Part shown: positions 1 through 9,157 of the stretch, one piece after another | Layout of the letters: each line of letters begins with the position of its first letter | How positions within the stretch are numbered: position 1 is the first letter of the stretch | Source of the DNA: Photorhabdus australis DSM 17609 | GTDB taxonomy: Bacteria; Pseudomonadota; Gammaproteobacteria; Enterobacterales; Enterobacteriaceae | Length of the DNA stretch: 64,000 nucleotides | NCBI RefSeq assembly: GCF_000711895.1 | Contig: NZ_JONO01000004.1 | Coordinates: forward strand, 124,001-188,000 | Reading direction: 5' to 3' | The notes under the pieces: model-generated | Databases searched by the model: none | What the model saw: only the letters and a program-made list of their open reading frames with translations | What the model was told of the DNA's origin: nothing | Position numbers and translations under genes: made by a program

Positions 1-128
1 ACACCGTCAGCCATAGAAATAGCAGGGGTTTTTCTCTCTGGTCGAATAGTGAATATCTTTTCTACAATTTTGCCATATATGAAATATCCAGCCAGAAGAA
101 GCCCAATACAAAGGAAGAACCACAACAT
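1..128 (-). CDS. CstA-family carbon starvation/pyruvate transporter, N-terminus only
   Basis: Reading leftward from an ATG at 128 gives a hydrophobic first segment (about residues 2-16), then a conserved stretch (YGKIVEKIF ... KTPAISMADGV) that I recognise as the N-terminal signature of the CstA/BtsT family of inner-membrane peptide or pyruvate transporters. The gene leaves the window after 42 codons, so the family member cannot be decided. It is divergent from the phosphatase gene to the right. Family assignment is from memory of the motif; the short length limits certainty. Confidence 0.6.
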   Translation of the reverse strand, partial: MLWFFLCIGLLLAGYFIYGKIVEKIFTIRPERKTPAISMADG

Positions 129-285
129 ATACTATAATACCTTACTCTACGTTTTTAATCTGGTTGCTACTTTATCGTTTCATAAGAAAAATACCGTGAA
201 GTAATTCGCTTTTTACTTTTCTACTCTGTTTTCTAATTGGAAATACGATTAAAGTAAAAAGTTATTAATTAGCCAGGAGGTGGTT

Positions 286-891
286 ATGCTATATATTTTC
301 GATATGGGTAACGTGATTATTGATATTGATTTTAAAAGAGTTTTAGCTGTGTGGAGTAATCTTAGTGGTACACCTCTTGCTACGTTGACAAAAAGTTTCT
401 CTATGGGGGAAATGTTTGAAAAGCATGAGCGTGGTCAAATTACTGATCTGGAATTCGCTGATACTTTATGTCAGGAAATGAGTATTTCACTCAGTTTTGA
501 GCAGTTTGCTGCTGGATGGCATGCTATTTTTATTGATATACGGCCTGAAGTCATTCAGATAATGAAGAAATTGCGTGAAGCAGGGCATCGGGTAGTGGTG
601 TTATCTAACACGAACCGTCTGCACCAGGATTACTGGCCGCATAATTACCCTGAGATTGCGGCATCAGCAGATTACCTCTATTTATCTCAAGATTTGGCAA
701 TGCGTAAACCTGAACCTGATATTTTCAAATATGTTCTTGAGACAGAAGGGTTTTCACCGGATCAAGCCGTGTTTTTCGACGATATGCTGGAAAATGTGGC
801 AGCAGCCAGTGCACTAGGGATCAAGGGCGTTCATGTTGTGGATAGGCAGACAGTACCAGGTTATTTCAAAGCAATCGGTTTTTCTGAATGA
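286..891 (+). CDS. yihX: HAD-family sugar-phosphate phosphatase YihX
   Basis: Predicted alpha-D-glucose-1-phosphate phosphatase of the haloacid dehalogenase superfamily, cytosolic. The protein (201 aa, usual length about 199) carries motif I as FDMGNV at residues 5-10, motif II in VVLSNTN near residue 106, the lysine motif in MRKPEPD and motif IV in FFDDMLENV. An upstream in-frame GTG exists, but AGGAGG at 275-280 sits five bases before the ATG at 286, and the E. coli protein starts at the same MLYIFD. dtd follows 64 bp later, in the yihX-dtd-fabY order known from enterobacteria. Close overall match to E. coli YihX as I recall it. Confidence 0.93.
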   Translation: MLYIFDMGNVIIDIDFKRVLAVWSNLSGTPLATLTKSFSMGEMFEKHERGQITDLEFADTLCQEMSISLSFEQFAAGWHAIFIDIRPEVIQIMKKLREAGHRVVVLSNTNRLHQDYWPHNYPEIAASADYLYLSQDLAMRKPEPDIFKYVLETEGFSPDQAVFFDDMLENVAAASALGIKGVHVVDRQTVPGYFKAIGFSE

Positions 892-955
892 AATGAGGGA
901 TTGTACGGATAATGGGGGACGATATGCTGATGCTAACCTCTGAACAAGGAAAAAT

Positions 956-1393
956 ATGATTGCATTAATCCAGCGAGTAACACAGGCAAATGTTGTTGTT
1001 GAGAATGAAATTGTTGGAGAGATTGGGCACGGTCTGCTGGTGTTGCTGGGCGTTGAAAAGGAAGATGATCAACAGAAGACAAAACGGTTATGTGAGAAGG
1101 TGATAGGGTATCGGATATTCAATGATGAGCAGGACAAAATGAATTTGAATGTTCAACAGGTCGGGGGCAGCTTGCTGGTTGTCTCCCAGTTTACACTGGC
1201 TGCCGATACTCAAAAGGGCATGAGACCAAGCTTTTCTGGCGGAGCAAGCCCGGATAAGGCTGATGAATTATATCGCTATTTTGTTGAACGATGTCGCCAA
1301 AGTGGTGTAAAAACAGAAACCGGGCGGTTTGCTGCTGATATGAAAGTTAGCCTGACAAATAATGGGCCAGTCACTTTCTGGTTGCAGGTCTAG
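956..1393 (+). CDS. dtd: D-aminoacyl-tRNA deacylase
   Basis: Hydrolyses D-amino acids (notably D-Tyr) mischarged on tRNA, protecting translation. Length 145 aa is exactly the family norm. The two signature motifs are present: SQFTLA (about residues 77-82), which supplies the active-site elements, and NNGPVTF close to the C-terminus, the Gly-cisPro motif that reaches across the homodimer. Starts at an ATG following an AAGGAAAA ribosome site. Lies between yihX and the yiiD/fabY gene and is probably co-transcribed with them. Confidence 0.95.
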   Translation: MIALIQRVTQANVVVENEIVGEIGHGLLVLLGVEKEDDQQKTKRLCEKVIGYRIFNDEQDKMNLNVQQVGGSLLVVSQFTLAADTQKGMRPSFSGGASPDKADELYRYFVERCRQSGVKTETGRFAADMKVSLTNNGPVTFWLQV

Positions 1394-1464
1394 AACGCAA
1401 AACAGCCAGTAAAGCGCAACCATCCCCGATTACACATCATGATCAAGAGAAAAGGGCAGTTTCT

Positions 1465-2382
1465 ATGTATCATCTGCGAGTACCTGAAACAGAACAAGAA
1501 TTGGAAGCATATTACCGATTTCGTTGGGAAATGTTGCGTAAGCCGCTGAATCAGCCTGTAGGCTCCGAGAAAGATGGTTATGACACCATGGCCCATCACC
1601 AGATGGTCGTGGATGAGAAAGGTAACCCGGTGGCGGTAGGACGTTTATATATCAATGCGGATAGCGAAGGTGCAATCCGTTTCCTGGCAGTACATCCTCA
1701 TGTACAGGGCAAAGGTCTGGGAAAACTCATAGCAATGGCTTTGGAATCAGTTGCCCGTCAGGAAGGTGTGAAACGGGTAGTATGCAGTGCTCGTGAATAT
1801 GCGGTAGATTTTTTCAGCAAATTAGGATTTGAAAACCGAGGGCCAATTACCAGCCCACAAACGACACCTGTTCGCCATTTTCTGATGATCAAACCGGTTG
1901 CAACACTTGATGATATTCTCCATCGGCCGGATTGGTGCAACGAACTGCAAAAAGCCTGGTATAAGTATATTCCCCTCAGTGAGAAGATGGGTGTGCGGAT
2001 TTCTCAATATACTGGCCAGAGTTTTATTACCACGATGCCGGAATCGGGCAATCAAAATCCTCATCAAACTCTCTTTGCGGGTAGTTTGTTCTCACTGGCA
2101 ACGCTGACCGGTTGGGGGTTGATTTGGTTGTTGTTACAAGAACGCCAACTGGGTGGTGATATTATTCTAGTTGATGCCAATATCCGCTATAAAAAGCCGG
2201 TTGTTGGTAGGCCAAAATCTGTTGCTGATCTTAAAAATATGAGTGGTGATTTGGCTCGCCTGGCACAGGGCAGCAAAGCGAGAGTGAAGTTGGAAGTGGC
2301 GGTTAGTGGTGAGCATGGGCTAGGTGCTGTGTTTACTGGTACCTACATGGTATTGCCAAATGCTTACACGGCGATAGCTTAG
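1465..2382 (+). CDS. fabY: YiiD/FabY: GNAT acetyltransferase fused to a hotdog-like thioesterase domain
   Basis: Two-domain protein of 305 aa. Residues 1-140 form a GNAT N-acetyltransferase fold with the acetyl-CoA loop seen in VQGKGLGKL (about residues 82-90). Residues 150-300 match the YiiD C-terminal thioesterase-like domain ([19 protein letters not shown]). In E. coli this protein (YiiD, renamed FabY) has been linked to initiation of fatty acid synthesis. Slightly shorter than the E. coli form. Its last codons (TTACACGGCGATAGCTTA, 2364-2381) recur at 3089-3106 beyond the following toxin-antitoxin pair. Confidence 0.88.
   Translation: MYHLRVPETEQELEAYYRFRWEMLRKPLNQPVGSEKDGYDTMAHHQMVVDEKGNPVAVGRLYINADSEGAIRFLAVHPHVQGKGLGKLIAMALESVARQEGVKRVVCSAREYAVDFFSKLGFENRGPITSPQTTPVRHFLMIKPVATLDDILHRPDWCNELQKAWYKYIPLSEKMGVRISQYTGQSFITTMPESGNQNPHQTLFAGSLFSLATLTGWGLIWLLLQERQLGGDIILVDANIRYKKPVVGRPKSVADLKNMSGDLARLAQGSKARVKLEVAVSGEHGLGAVFTGTYMVLPNAYTAIA
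2364..2381 (+). repeat. left copy of an 18-bp direct repeat flanking a toxin-antitoxin module
   Basis: TTACACGGCGATAGCTTA at the end of fabY is repeated with one mismatch at 3089-3106, at the end of yicH. The two copies bracket the toxin-antitoxin pair at 2527-3039. A looser match continues (GGTTTTACAG against GGTTTCACAG) after an 11-bp interruption in the right copy. It looks like a target duplication left by insertion of the module. Confidence 0.6.
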
Positions 2383-2388
2383 GTTTTA

Positions 2389-2420
2389 CAGTGGCATTAA
2401 ATATGCCACTGGTGGTATTT
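2389..2420 (+). terminator. hairpin after fabY
   Basis: CAGTGGCAT (2389-2397) pairs with ATGCCACTG (2403-2411) over a five-base loop, just after the fabY stop codon. The following bases are only moderately T-rich, so this is a plausible but not strong intrinsic terminator. Confidence 0.5.
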
Positions 2421-2526
2421 AGCTCTATAGAATACAGACTTTGTGTGTTTATTAATCTGACAATCTTGATTTGTGTCCACAATAGTCCTACGATAAGGGA
2501 GCAAACAGTCAGAAGAGGGGGATACT

Positions 2527-2763
2527 ATGAATACGGCCATATTAAAAGTTCGTGTTCCTGAAGAATTAAAAAATGCGGTAGTGAGAGCTGCTCAGGATAA
2601 CAGTTTGGATATGTCTAGTTTTGTCCGCCTGGTATTAACCAGAGCGACAAAGGAACGCCACATTCCTAATGCCACAACGCAGGCGGCGATCCGTGAGCTA
2701 GAAAGTGGTGGTGGTACAAGTGTAGATACCGTAGATGAATTTTGGGATGAAATTTTTAAATAA
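2527..2763 (+). CDS. RelB/DinJ-like ribbon-helix-helix antitoxin
   Basis: Small protein of 78 aa whose first 45 residues (LKVRVPEELKNAVVRAAQ...) fit a ribbon-helix-helix DNA-binding domain of the RelB/DinJ type. The acidic tail (VDEFWDEIF) is the kind that wraps the toxin. Start ATG is preceded by AGAGGGGG. The stop codon is three bases before the toxin ATG, so the genes form a two-gene operon that is probably autoregulated by the complex. Confidence 0.85.
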   Translation: MNTAILKVRVPEELKNAVVRAAQDNSLDMSSFVRLVLTRATKERHIPNATTQAAIRELESGGGTSVDTVDEFWDEIFK

Positions 2764-2766
2764 AAT

Positions 2767-3039
2767 ATGCTCAAAATTCGATATTCATCTGCATTTAAAA
2801 AGGATTTAAAACCCTTTCAGCATGATAAATCAGCTATTTCTGTTATTAATACTGTATTAAAACTGCTTGTCACGGGAAAACCACTTCCCCGTGAATATAA
2901 AGAGCACTCATTGAAGGGAAATTATATTGGGTATCTGGAATATCATGGAAAGCCGGATCTCCTATTGATTTATAAGAGAACTGAGCAAGAGGTTTTCTTA
3001 TATCGGGTTGGAAGTCATGCAAAACTATTTAAGCTGTGA
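2767..3039 (+). CDS. YafQ-family mRNA interferase toxin
   Basis: Ribosome-dependent endoribonuclease of the RelE superfamily, YafQ branch, 90 aa. The catalytic pattern of YafQ is intact: H47 (in KEHSLKG), H60, D64 (in PDLLLIY), R80 and H84 (in GSHAKLF). Directly downstream of its antitoxin. The whole module lies between duplicated copies of the fabY 3' end. A second YafQ toxin in this window (53126-53398) has its histidines at identical positions. All catalytic residues are kept, so it is probably active. Confidence 0.88.
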   Translation: MLKIRYSSAFKKDLKPFQHDKSAISVINTVLKLLVTGKPLPREYKEHSLKGNYIGYLEYHGKPDLLLIYKRTEQEVFLYRVGSHAKLFKL

Positions 3040-3088
3040 TCTCATCCCAAATAGCCCAATTTTTGGGCTATTTGGTGTTACTGGGTGT

Positions 3089-3106
3089 TTACACGGCTAT
3101 AGCTTA
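3089..3106 (+). repeat. right copy of the 18-bp direct repeat
   Basis: TTACACGGCTATAGCTTA repeats the end of fabY (2364-2381, one mismatch) and on the minus strand supplies the last codons and the TAG stop of yicH. Confidence 0.6.
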
Positions 3107-4809
3107 ATAACTGAACAGGTTTCACAGCCCATTGTAGATATCTGCCCTTTATTGATGGTTTGAGTTTCTTTGCCTGATTGTTTATCAGTAGCATCAAGTA
3201 TGCCATTGATGGAGCTTTTCACGTCGTCAGCAGAAAGATCTCCTTGTATCCGCAGAGTGAAATTGCCTTTGCCCTGTAATTTCAACGGTACCCACTTCCA
3301 ATGAGGCAAAATCGCTAAATCGGCATCTATTCCCCGGAAATCTAAAGTGAATGGCTTATGTACTTGTTGATCTATTGTGCCCTTAGCTTTCAGTAGCCCA
3401 TCATCAACAGAGGCATCTAATTGATCAATGATCAATTTATTGCTCTCTGTGTGTAATTTAAGGTAAGGGCGATGTAATTCAATTTTGTTGAATGTTGCGC
3501 TGGTGGCGCTCAGATTTGAAGAACCGTGCCAGATTCCCCATTTCCCTTCTTTCAGTAATTCCATATCATGGATATAACCAGTGAGAGCGGTAAGCTGGAA
3601 TGGAAAATCGGGATTAATATCAATCAACAAGCTGTTATTAATCGTCAGCTGGTTAATGGAAAATTCGGATATCCATTTAGGCAATGATTTTTTCAATGAC
3701 TGATACCAATTCTGTGGCAAGGTATAAGTTAAACCAGCAACCGTAGCATTTGCGATGTTGAATTGCTTTGTTTGGTGATCCCATTGAGCTTTGATGTGGA
3801 ATAATCCCTTTTCCCAACGGGTAGTGAGATTGGAAATACGGAGTTCATTGCCTGCAAGAAGCAGATGACCAATAGCGTCGGTGAAATGCAGATCATTCAG
3901 CGTAGTATCCATAACGTTGAAATCAATAATTCCCTCTTTTGCTTGCCAACTTCCGTTAGTCAAACCGATATTTTTTACTGAGGCATCCAAATAGTTAGCA
4001 GACCAGTTTTTACCTTCCAGCTTGGCATTAGTCAGGCTCAGATCTTTGATGCTGATTGCGGGTAATTGACTCACTTTTGACCATAACTCTTCAAGTGTCA
4101 TTGGTGTTTGCCAGCGAACATTGCTGATAAGTAAATTATCCCACTGCCAGCTACCATCAGATAGACGTTGTCCATTACCCGATATTGAACCTTGTGCCAA
4201 TGTTGCACCAAGTGAACGGATAATCAGGGTATTTTGCTGGCTATCTCCTTGCATAATGACTTTTTCAAGAGAAATATCATCAAAATTCAGCTTATCAGCA
4301 CTGAATTGGAATTTTCCATTACCTGTCAATTTATTTGATTGTGGGTTCCAGGGGGTGATGCCGCCGATAATGTTTTGTCCCTGGATTTGCCAGTTTGCAT
4401 TTTCTGACTGAATAGCCATCTGATTAAATTGCAGAATATTGGCGCTAAAAGGTAAAGATTGTTGCGGGCCTTTTATTGTTAATTGGCCCTGCTGTAATAA
4501 CAGACGATGAAAATGACGTGGGGAAGTGAGTTGGTGCCAGTTGAAATCGAACGCTGCTATTTGAGCTTCTAAAGCAAAAGTGAGTTGCTTATTACGAATG
4601 ACGATATTGGAAAATGTCAGAGTGCCTGGTTGTAGCCAGCGATGTTCGATATTGCCGATTTGGACCTGATAACGGCTGTGATGACTGAGCCATTGACTAA
4701 GCTGATGTGCTCCCCAGTTTGTCTGTATCACGACATAAATAGTGACCACTGCCAGTATTAGCAGTAATAACAGAGTAACCAGCGATTTTCCTAACCATTT
4801 CATCATCAA
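3097..4809 (-). CDS. yicH: AsmA-family protein YicH
   Basis: Inner-membrane-anchored, largely periplasmic AsmA-like protein (570 aa; E. coli YicH is 569). AsmA-family proteins are thought to help move phospholipid or control the outer membrane. One N-terminal transmembrane segment spans about residues 9-30, and the rest is a long beta-rich body with recognisable YicH blocks (GLTYTLPQNWYQSL, IDINPDFPFQLTAL, GIWHGSSNL). The C-terminal end (CETCSVIKL) is encoded partly in a repeat copied from fabY, so the last residues may be secondary. In E. coli the gene lies next to xanP and gltS; here the xanP remnant follows after an inserted monooxygenase gene. Confidence 0.88.
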   Translation of the reverse strand: MMMKWLGKSLVTLLLLLILAVVTIYVVIQTNWGAHQLSQWLSHHSRYQVQIGNIEHRWLQPGTLTFSNIVIRNKQLTFALEAQIAAFDFNWHQLTSPRHFHRLLLQQGQLTIKGPQQSLPFSANILQFNQMAIQSENANWQIQGQNIIGGITPWNPQSNKLTGNGKFQFSADKLNFDDISLEKVIMQGDSQQNTLIIRSLGATLAQGSISGNGQRLSDGSWQWDNLLISNVRWQTPMTLEELWSKVSQLPAISIKDLSLTNAKLEGKNWSANYLDASVKNIGLTNGSWQAKEGIIDFNVMDTTLNDLHFTDAIGHLLLAGNELRISNLTTRWEKGLFHIKAQWDHQTKQFNIANATVAGLTYTLPQNWYQSLKKSLPKWISEFSINQLTINNSLLIDINPDFPFQLTALTGYIHDMELLKEGKWGIWHGSSNLSATSATFNKIELHRPYLKLHTESNKLIIDQLDASVDDGLLKAKGTIDQQVHKPFTLDFRGIDADLAILPHWKWVPLKLQGKGNFTLRIQGDLSADDVKSSINGILDATDKQSGKETQTINKGQISTMGCETCSVIKL

Positions 4810-5144
4810 ACTCCAACTTAAGCGGCTTAACAGCTTCCTTTTATGCCGTAATTTTCTTGTTCACTCAAGATATGATGTATAAAAGTTAAAAACACACAGA
4901 GGTGATTATTTACAAGGTTTATATCATTAATTGGACAATGAAAAACAGAGATACCAATCAATAACCATATTAATTTCCAGTCTTAATGATTTTCAGATGA
5001 TAAAATAAATTGAAAATAAGCCATTGTTGTTTGTGAATTTATTTCAATAAAAATAAGTCGTAAGTGTTTATTTTTATTTAATTGTATTTTTATTTCCTAT
5101 ACAAATCTGAATTTTTTGTTAAAATTTTATGACATGTTTTTAGC
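4810..5144. other. AT-rich spacer upstream of yicH
   Basis: No credible gene. It should hold the yicH promoter (reading leftward); beyond the ERIC element at 5145 the spacer continues to the monooxygenase gene at 5506. I see no further structured element. Confidence 0.5.
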
Positions 5145-5271
5145 TATACCCAATAGATTTCAAGTTGCAGAGCGGCGGCAAGAGAACGCATCCCCAGGAG
5201 CATAGATAACGATGTGACCGGGGTGAGTGAGTGCAGCCAACAAAGAGGCAACTTGAAAGATAACAGGTATA
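5145..5271 (+). repeat. ERIC element 1 (127 bp)
   Basis: Imperfect palindrome with TATACC at one end and GGTATA at the other. The core GTGACCGGGGTGAGTGAG and the inverted CCCCAGGAGCAT match the enterobacterial repetitive intergenic consensus. It lies between yicH and the monooxygenase gene. Four further copies occur at 9665, 46369, 48543 and 56682. Confidence 0.9.
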
Positions 5272-5505
5272 TATTAATGGTTATATTGTGTGATTAATAT
5301 AACCATTAAAATTATCAAAAATGGCGTAATAATATCGCAAAACTCTTCCGGAAAATGAATGTATTACGAGGTGACTGGCAATAAAGTAACAGTTTATTTG
5401 CATGATTAAACCTATTTTTATCTTAGTTTGATTGATGTTTGGAATAAAACGTTACGATTGATTTTACTTATTTTGCGGCGAATAACATAATGTCAGGAAT
5501 ATATT

Positions 5506-7059
5506 ATGTCAGATGAAACGAAACAAAAATCGCAGGCTGAAAATAATACCCGCATAACCCGTCCACTAAATGGCAAGGAATTTCTGGATGGGTTAAATGA
5601 TGGTCGGGAAATTTGGGCTTATGGTGAGCGTATCCACGATATTGCTAGCCATCCAGCTTTTCAAAATCCAGCTCGCGCTGTTGCAAAACTCTATGATGCC
5701 TTGCACGATCCTGCTTATCGTGACGTACTGACTACAGAGACTGATACGGGTAGCTGTGGTGTGACACATCCCTTTTTTCGTATCCCGCGATCACAGAAAG
5801 ATTTAATTGCTGATCGTGATGCTATCGTCGCTTGGGCACGTATAAGTTACGGTTGGTTGGGACGAAGTCCTGATTATAAGGCTTCGTTTCTCACCACATT
5901 GGGCGTAAATCCGGAGTTTTATGGTGATTTTGCTGATAATGCGAAAACCTGGTACACCCGTTCACAGGAAAAAGTACTCTACTGGAATCACGCGCTTATT
6001 AACCCACCAATAGATCGTCATTTACCTGCTGATGAAATTGGTGATGTTTGTATTCATGTGGAAAAAGAGTGCGATGATGGATTAATTGTCAGCGGCGCTA
6101 AAGTCGTTGCCACGGGGTCGGCGATCACTCATTACAACTTTATCGGCCATTATGGTTTACCGATTAAAAAACGAGAATTTGCGTTGGTCTGTACGTTGCC
6201 GATGAATTCACCGGGATTAAAATTAATCTGTCGTCCCTCTTATGCACTGGCGGCAGATAGAATGGGAAGTCCTTTTGATTACCCGCTTTCTTCTCGCTTT
6301 GATGAGAACGATACTATTATTGTTTTGGATAAAGTGAAGGTCCCTTGGGAAAACATATTTATCTACGGTGATGTCGAGAAAACATCGTCGTTCTTTGCTG
6401 AAGCTGGCTTTTTTCATCGGGCATTGTTACATGGCGTGACCCGGTTGGCCGTTAAACTTGATTTTCTTTGTGGATTAATTATTAAAGGCGTTGAAGCGAC
6501 GGGGACGCAGGCTTTTCGTGGTGTGCAAACACGTATTGGTGAGGTATTAGCATGGCGTAATATGTTTTGGGCGATTAGTGATGCGATGGTTAAATCACCT
6601 CAACCCTGGCATGGGGATGCTGTATTACCGCGATCTGAATATGGTATGGCTTATCGTTGGTTTATGACACTAGGCTACCCACGGATAAAAGAAATTATTG
6701 AGCAGGATTTAGGTAGTGCACTGATTTATGTTAACTCTCATGCCAGAGATTTTACTAACCCGGAACTTGCTCCTTATCTTAATAAGTATGTGCGTGGCTC
6801 AAATGGTTATAGCGCTGTTGAGCGCGTAAAACTGATGAAACTAATTTGGGATTCTATCGGTACGGAATTTGCCGGCAGGCACGAATTATATGAGCGCAAT
6901 TACTCTGGCAACCATGAAAATATAAGAATCGAATTGCTATTAACCGCCCAGCAATCAGGGTTAGTGGATCAATTTAAGGGATTTGCTGAGCAGTGTATGA
7001 GTGAATACGATCTTAATGGTTGGATTGGTGACGATTTTATTTGGCCTTCCAGTCGCTAG
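5506..7059 (+). CDS. HpaB/PvcC-family flavin-dependent aromatic hydroxylase, oxygenase component
   Basis: The 517-aa protein matches the 4-hydroxyphenylacetate 3-monooxygenase large subunit family (HpaB, PvcC), which uses FADH2 and oxygen to hydroxylate a phenolic ring. Family features seen: the N-terminal [18 protein letters not shown] block, [12 protein letters not shown] near residue 206, and the [19 protein letters not shown] region near 250. These enzymes need a flavin reductase (HpaC type); none is encoded here, so it must borrow one from elsewhere. Inserted between yicH and decayed xanP relative to E. coli. The substrate cannot be read from sequence: 4-hydroxyphenylacetate, tyrosine-derived or specialised-metabolite phenols are all possible. 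Confidence 0.85.
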   Translation: MSDETKQKSQAENNTRITRPLNGKEFLDGLNDGREIWAYGERIHDIASHPAFQNPARAVAKLYDALHDPAYRDVLTTETDTGSCGVTHPFFRIPRSQKDLIADRDAIVAWARISYGWLGRSPDYKASFLTTLGVNPEFYGDFADNAKTWYTRSQEKVLYWNHALINPPIDRHLPADEIGDVCIHVEKECDDGLIVSGAKVVATGSAITHYNFIGHYGLPIKKREFALVCTLPMNSPGLKLICRPSYALAADRMGSPFDYPLSSRFDENDTIIVLDKVKVPWENIFIYGDVEKTSSFFAEAGFFHRALLHGVTRLAVKLDFLCGLIIKGVEATGTQAFRGVQTRIGEVLAWRNMFWAISDAMVKSPQPWHGDAVLPRSEYGMAYRWFMTLGYPRIKEIIEQDLGSALIYVNSHARDFTNPELAPYLNKYVRGSNGYSAVERVKLMKLIWDSIGTEFAGRHELYERNYSGNHENIRIELLLTAQQSGLVDQFKGFAEQCMSEYDLNGWIGDDFIWPSSR

Positions 7060-7070
7060 GGCTAAACCAT

Positions 7071-7104
7071 AATCACGCACAACTATGATTTTATGTGCGT
7101 GATT
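7071..7104 (+). terminator. hairpin after the HpaB-like gene
   Basis: AATCACGCACA (7071-7081) pairs perfectly with TGTGCGTGATT (7094-7104), twelve bases after the monooxygenase stop codon; the tract beyond is A/T rich but not a clean T run. Confidence 0.6.
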
Positions 7105-7150
7105 ATTAAGTTGATTATCTGTGACCTGATATTGGATTTTTCGGCGGATA

Positions 7151-7473
7151 TTATTTTTCCTGAGGAAATACCAGATTAAGAATGATAGCTGTCATACCAC
7201 CAGCGACAATACCAGAAGAGAGTAAAGTTTTTAGCCAGTCAGGCGCGAACTGTAAAATTAACGGTTATTGAGAAACGCCCATTCCAACCGCTAAAGATAG
7301 TGTGATAATCATAATTGCCCGGCGGTTAAGTGCCTCTTTGGAAACAATACGGACACCAGACGCGGCAATTGTACCAAACATCACGATAGTAGCCCTCCTA
7401 ATATCGGTTCAGGGATCTGTTGTACAAATCCTGCCACCGCAGGGAACAGACCTAACAGAATCAGCAATCCACC
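7151..7473 (-). pseudogene. xanP: xanP-like xanthine/uracil permease, C-terminal remnant
   Basis: Leftward translation gives the C-terminal end of a nucleobase:cation symporter-2 protein: [20 protein letters not shown], then [14 protein letters not shown], then [15 protein letters not shown] and a stop at 7151-7153. It is broken three ways: the first two thirds are missing, one base is lost in a G run at about 7395 (joining ...EPILGG to ATIVMFG needs a frame change), and an in-frame TAA interrupts GMGVSQ at about 7268. In E. coli xanP lies between yicH and divergent gltS, exactly this position, which supports the identity. Confidence 0.82.
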
Positions 7474-7617
7474 TCAATCGTGGGGCTGGATGCAGGAGTG
7501 GCCAAACTGGCCACACTTTCAGACGGCGCCATTTTCGAGCTGGTTACCCGTTTTAAAACCCGTCTGCGCAAACTGGCGAGGTTCCAGCGCCAGTTAAGCC
7601 GCAAATTCCGGGGATGA
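7474..7617 (+). pseudogene. tnpB (IS200/IS605 orfB) fragment
   Basis: Open frame of 47 codons reading IVGLDAGVAKLATLSDGAIF and on to RKLARFQRQLSRKFRG. The GLDAG motif is the first RuvC aspartate of TnpB proteins, followed by the usual arginine/lysine-rich helix. Both ends are missing; it abuts the truncated xanP remnant, so an insertion followed by deletion probably removed the xanP 5' part. It is not a close relative of the intact TnpB at 40226. Confidence 0.75.
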
Positions 7618-7666
7618 GGTGAAATTCCGGACTGAAAAAAACGCATTTTAATGATCAATCGCGTAA

Positions 7667-7682
7667 AAGCAATCGTTTGCGT
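7667..7682. promoter_or_regulatory. PurR-type operator, left behind by xanP decay
   Basis: AAGCAATCGTTTGCGT matches every fixed position of the PurR palindrome ANGCAANCGNTTNCNT. It lies between the xanP remnant and gltS, where a purine permease promoter would have been. It may now be purposeless or may act on gltS, about 175 bp away. Confidence 0.6.
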
Positions 7683-7856
7683 AAAAATTATGTTATTTGT
7701 CATGATTTGCTCTGGTCACATTTTTATATGTTTTAACTTGTTTTTGTTGCAGATTTTTTTTCTAATCCAGCGTTGCCTGCTTTTGGCGTTTTCTAAAGGA
7801 TGAGTCTAACGTCGTAGTAACTTACATAATTTTAACAATATAGCTGGGGTACACAG

Positions 7857-9065
7857 ATGTATCATCTTGATGTTTATGGCACGCTTGTTGCGTCCGCATT
7901 AGTACTATTACTTGGGCGTAAACTTGTACAATCAGTTCCATTTCTTGAAAAATACACCATTCCTGAACCTGTCGCGGGTGGCCTGTTAGTTGCTCTGATT
8001 CTTTTAATACTTAAGCAAACGACTGGCTGGGAAATCAGTTTTGATCTGTCTCTTAAAGACCCTTTGATGTTAACTTTCTTCGCCACTATCGGCTTGAATG
8101 CAAACCTCTCCAGCCTGAAAGCGGGTGGTAAGGTTCTTTTCACTTTTGTCTTCGTCGTTGTTGGCTTGTTGTTGGTGCAAAACACAGTGGGGATCGCGTT
8201 AGCGGAATTGTTGGGTTTGGACCCACTTATGGGCTTGCTGGCGGGGTCTGTTACGTTGTCTGGTGGTCATGGTACGGGGGCTGCCTGGGGTAAGCTATTT
8301 AGTGAGCGTTATGGTTTTGAAAATGCCACCGAAGTAGCGATGGCCTGTGCGACTTTCGGACTAGTTCTGGGTGGTTTAATTGGTGGTCCGGTTGCTCGTT
8401 TTCTGGTGAGAAATACTCAAACTCCAGGTTTGAGGTCAGATGATACAGAAGTACCAACCGCCTTTGAAAAACCTTATACCGGTCGAATGATCACGGCGTT
8501 GGTCATGTTGGAAACTATCGCATTGATTGCTATCTGTCTGATGGCCGGTAATTTTGTGTCTGAATTTCTGCAAGGTACATGGTTTGAATTACCGACATTC
8601 GTCTGTGTGTTGTTTATCGGGGTTATCCTGAGTAACAGCCTGTCGGTGTTAGGTTTCTACCGGGTATTTGATCGGGCGGTGTCTGTTCTGGGTAACGTGA
8701 GCCTTTCCCTGTTCCTGGCAATGGCGTTAATGAGCCTGAAATTGTGGCAGATGGCATCACTGGCATTGCCGATGTTGACCATTCTCACCATACAAGCCAT
8801 CGTCATGGCGTTGTATGCAATTTTTGTCACTTATCGGGTGATGGGTAAAAACTATGACGCAGCGGTTCTGGCGGCGGGTCACTGTGGTTTCGGTTTGGGC
8901 GCGACACCTACCGCTATTGCGAACATGCAGGCGATTACCGATCGCTTCGGACCATCTCATGTGGCATTTCTGGTGGTGCCGATGGTCGGGGCGTTTTTTA
9001 TCGATATCGTTAACGCGATCGTGATTAAACTCTATCTGCTGTTGCCGGTATTTCCGGCGGTGTAG
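7857..9065 (+). CDS. gltS: sodium/glutamate symporter GltS
   Basis: Sodium-coupled glutamate importer of the inner membrane. The 402-aa protein (E. coli 401) begins MYHLDVYGTLVASALVLLLGR and shows two repeated halves of about five helices, each with a glycine-rich re-entrant loop: GSVTLSGGHGTGAAWG near residue 130 and AGHCGFGLGATPTAIANMQA near 340. GGGGT lies about nine bases before the ATG. In E. coli gltS lies between recG and xanP; here 4.9 kb of foreign or decaying DNA separates it from recG. Confidence 0.96.
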   Translation: MYHLDVYGTLVASALVLLLGRKLVQSVPFLEKYTIPEPVAGGLLVALILLILKQTTGWEISFDLSLKDPLMLTFFATIGLNANLSSLKAGGKVLFTFVFVVVGLLLVQNTVGIALAELLGLDPLMGLLAGSVTLSGGHGTGAAWGKLFSERYGFENATEVAMACATFGLVLGGLIGGPVARFLVRNTQTPGLRSDDTEVPTAFEKPYTGRMITALVMLETIALIAICLMAGNFVSEFLQGTWFELPTFVCVLFIGVILSNSLSVLGFYRVFDRAVSVLGNVSLSLFLAMALMSLKLWQMASLALPMLTILTIQAIVMALYAIFVTYRVMGKNYDAAVLAAGHCGFGLGATPTAIANMQAITDRFGPSHVAFLVVPMVGAFFIDIVNAIVIKLYLLLPVFPAV

Positions 9066-9080
9066 GGTAAATTAGTAAGA

Positions 9081-9120
9081 TACTGCGCCAGCGATTCAGT
9101 TGGTGCAGTATTGTCTTTGT
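9081..9120 (+). terminator. gltS terminator
   Basis: TACTGCGCCA (9081-9090) pairs with TGGTGCAGTA (9101-9110), one mismatch, followed by TTGTCTTTGT. Confidence 0.7.
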
Positions 9121-9157
9121 GCTCTTTGATCATTATTTATTTTAAGCAAGCACCGTC

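Noticed and set aside
7302-7703. 80 to 84-codon frames across the xanP/tnpB junction
   Set aside because: They run across the scrambled border of two pseudogenes in the wrong frames.
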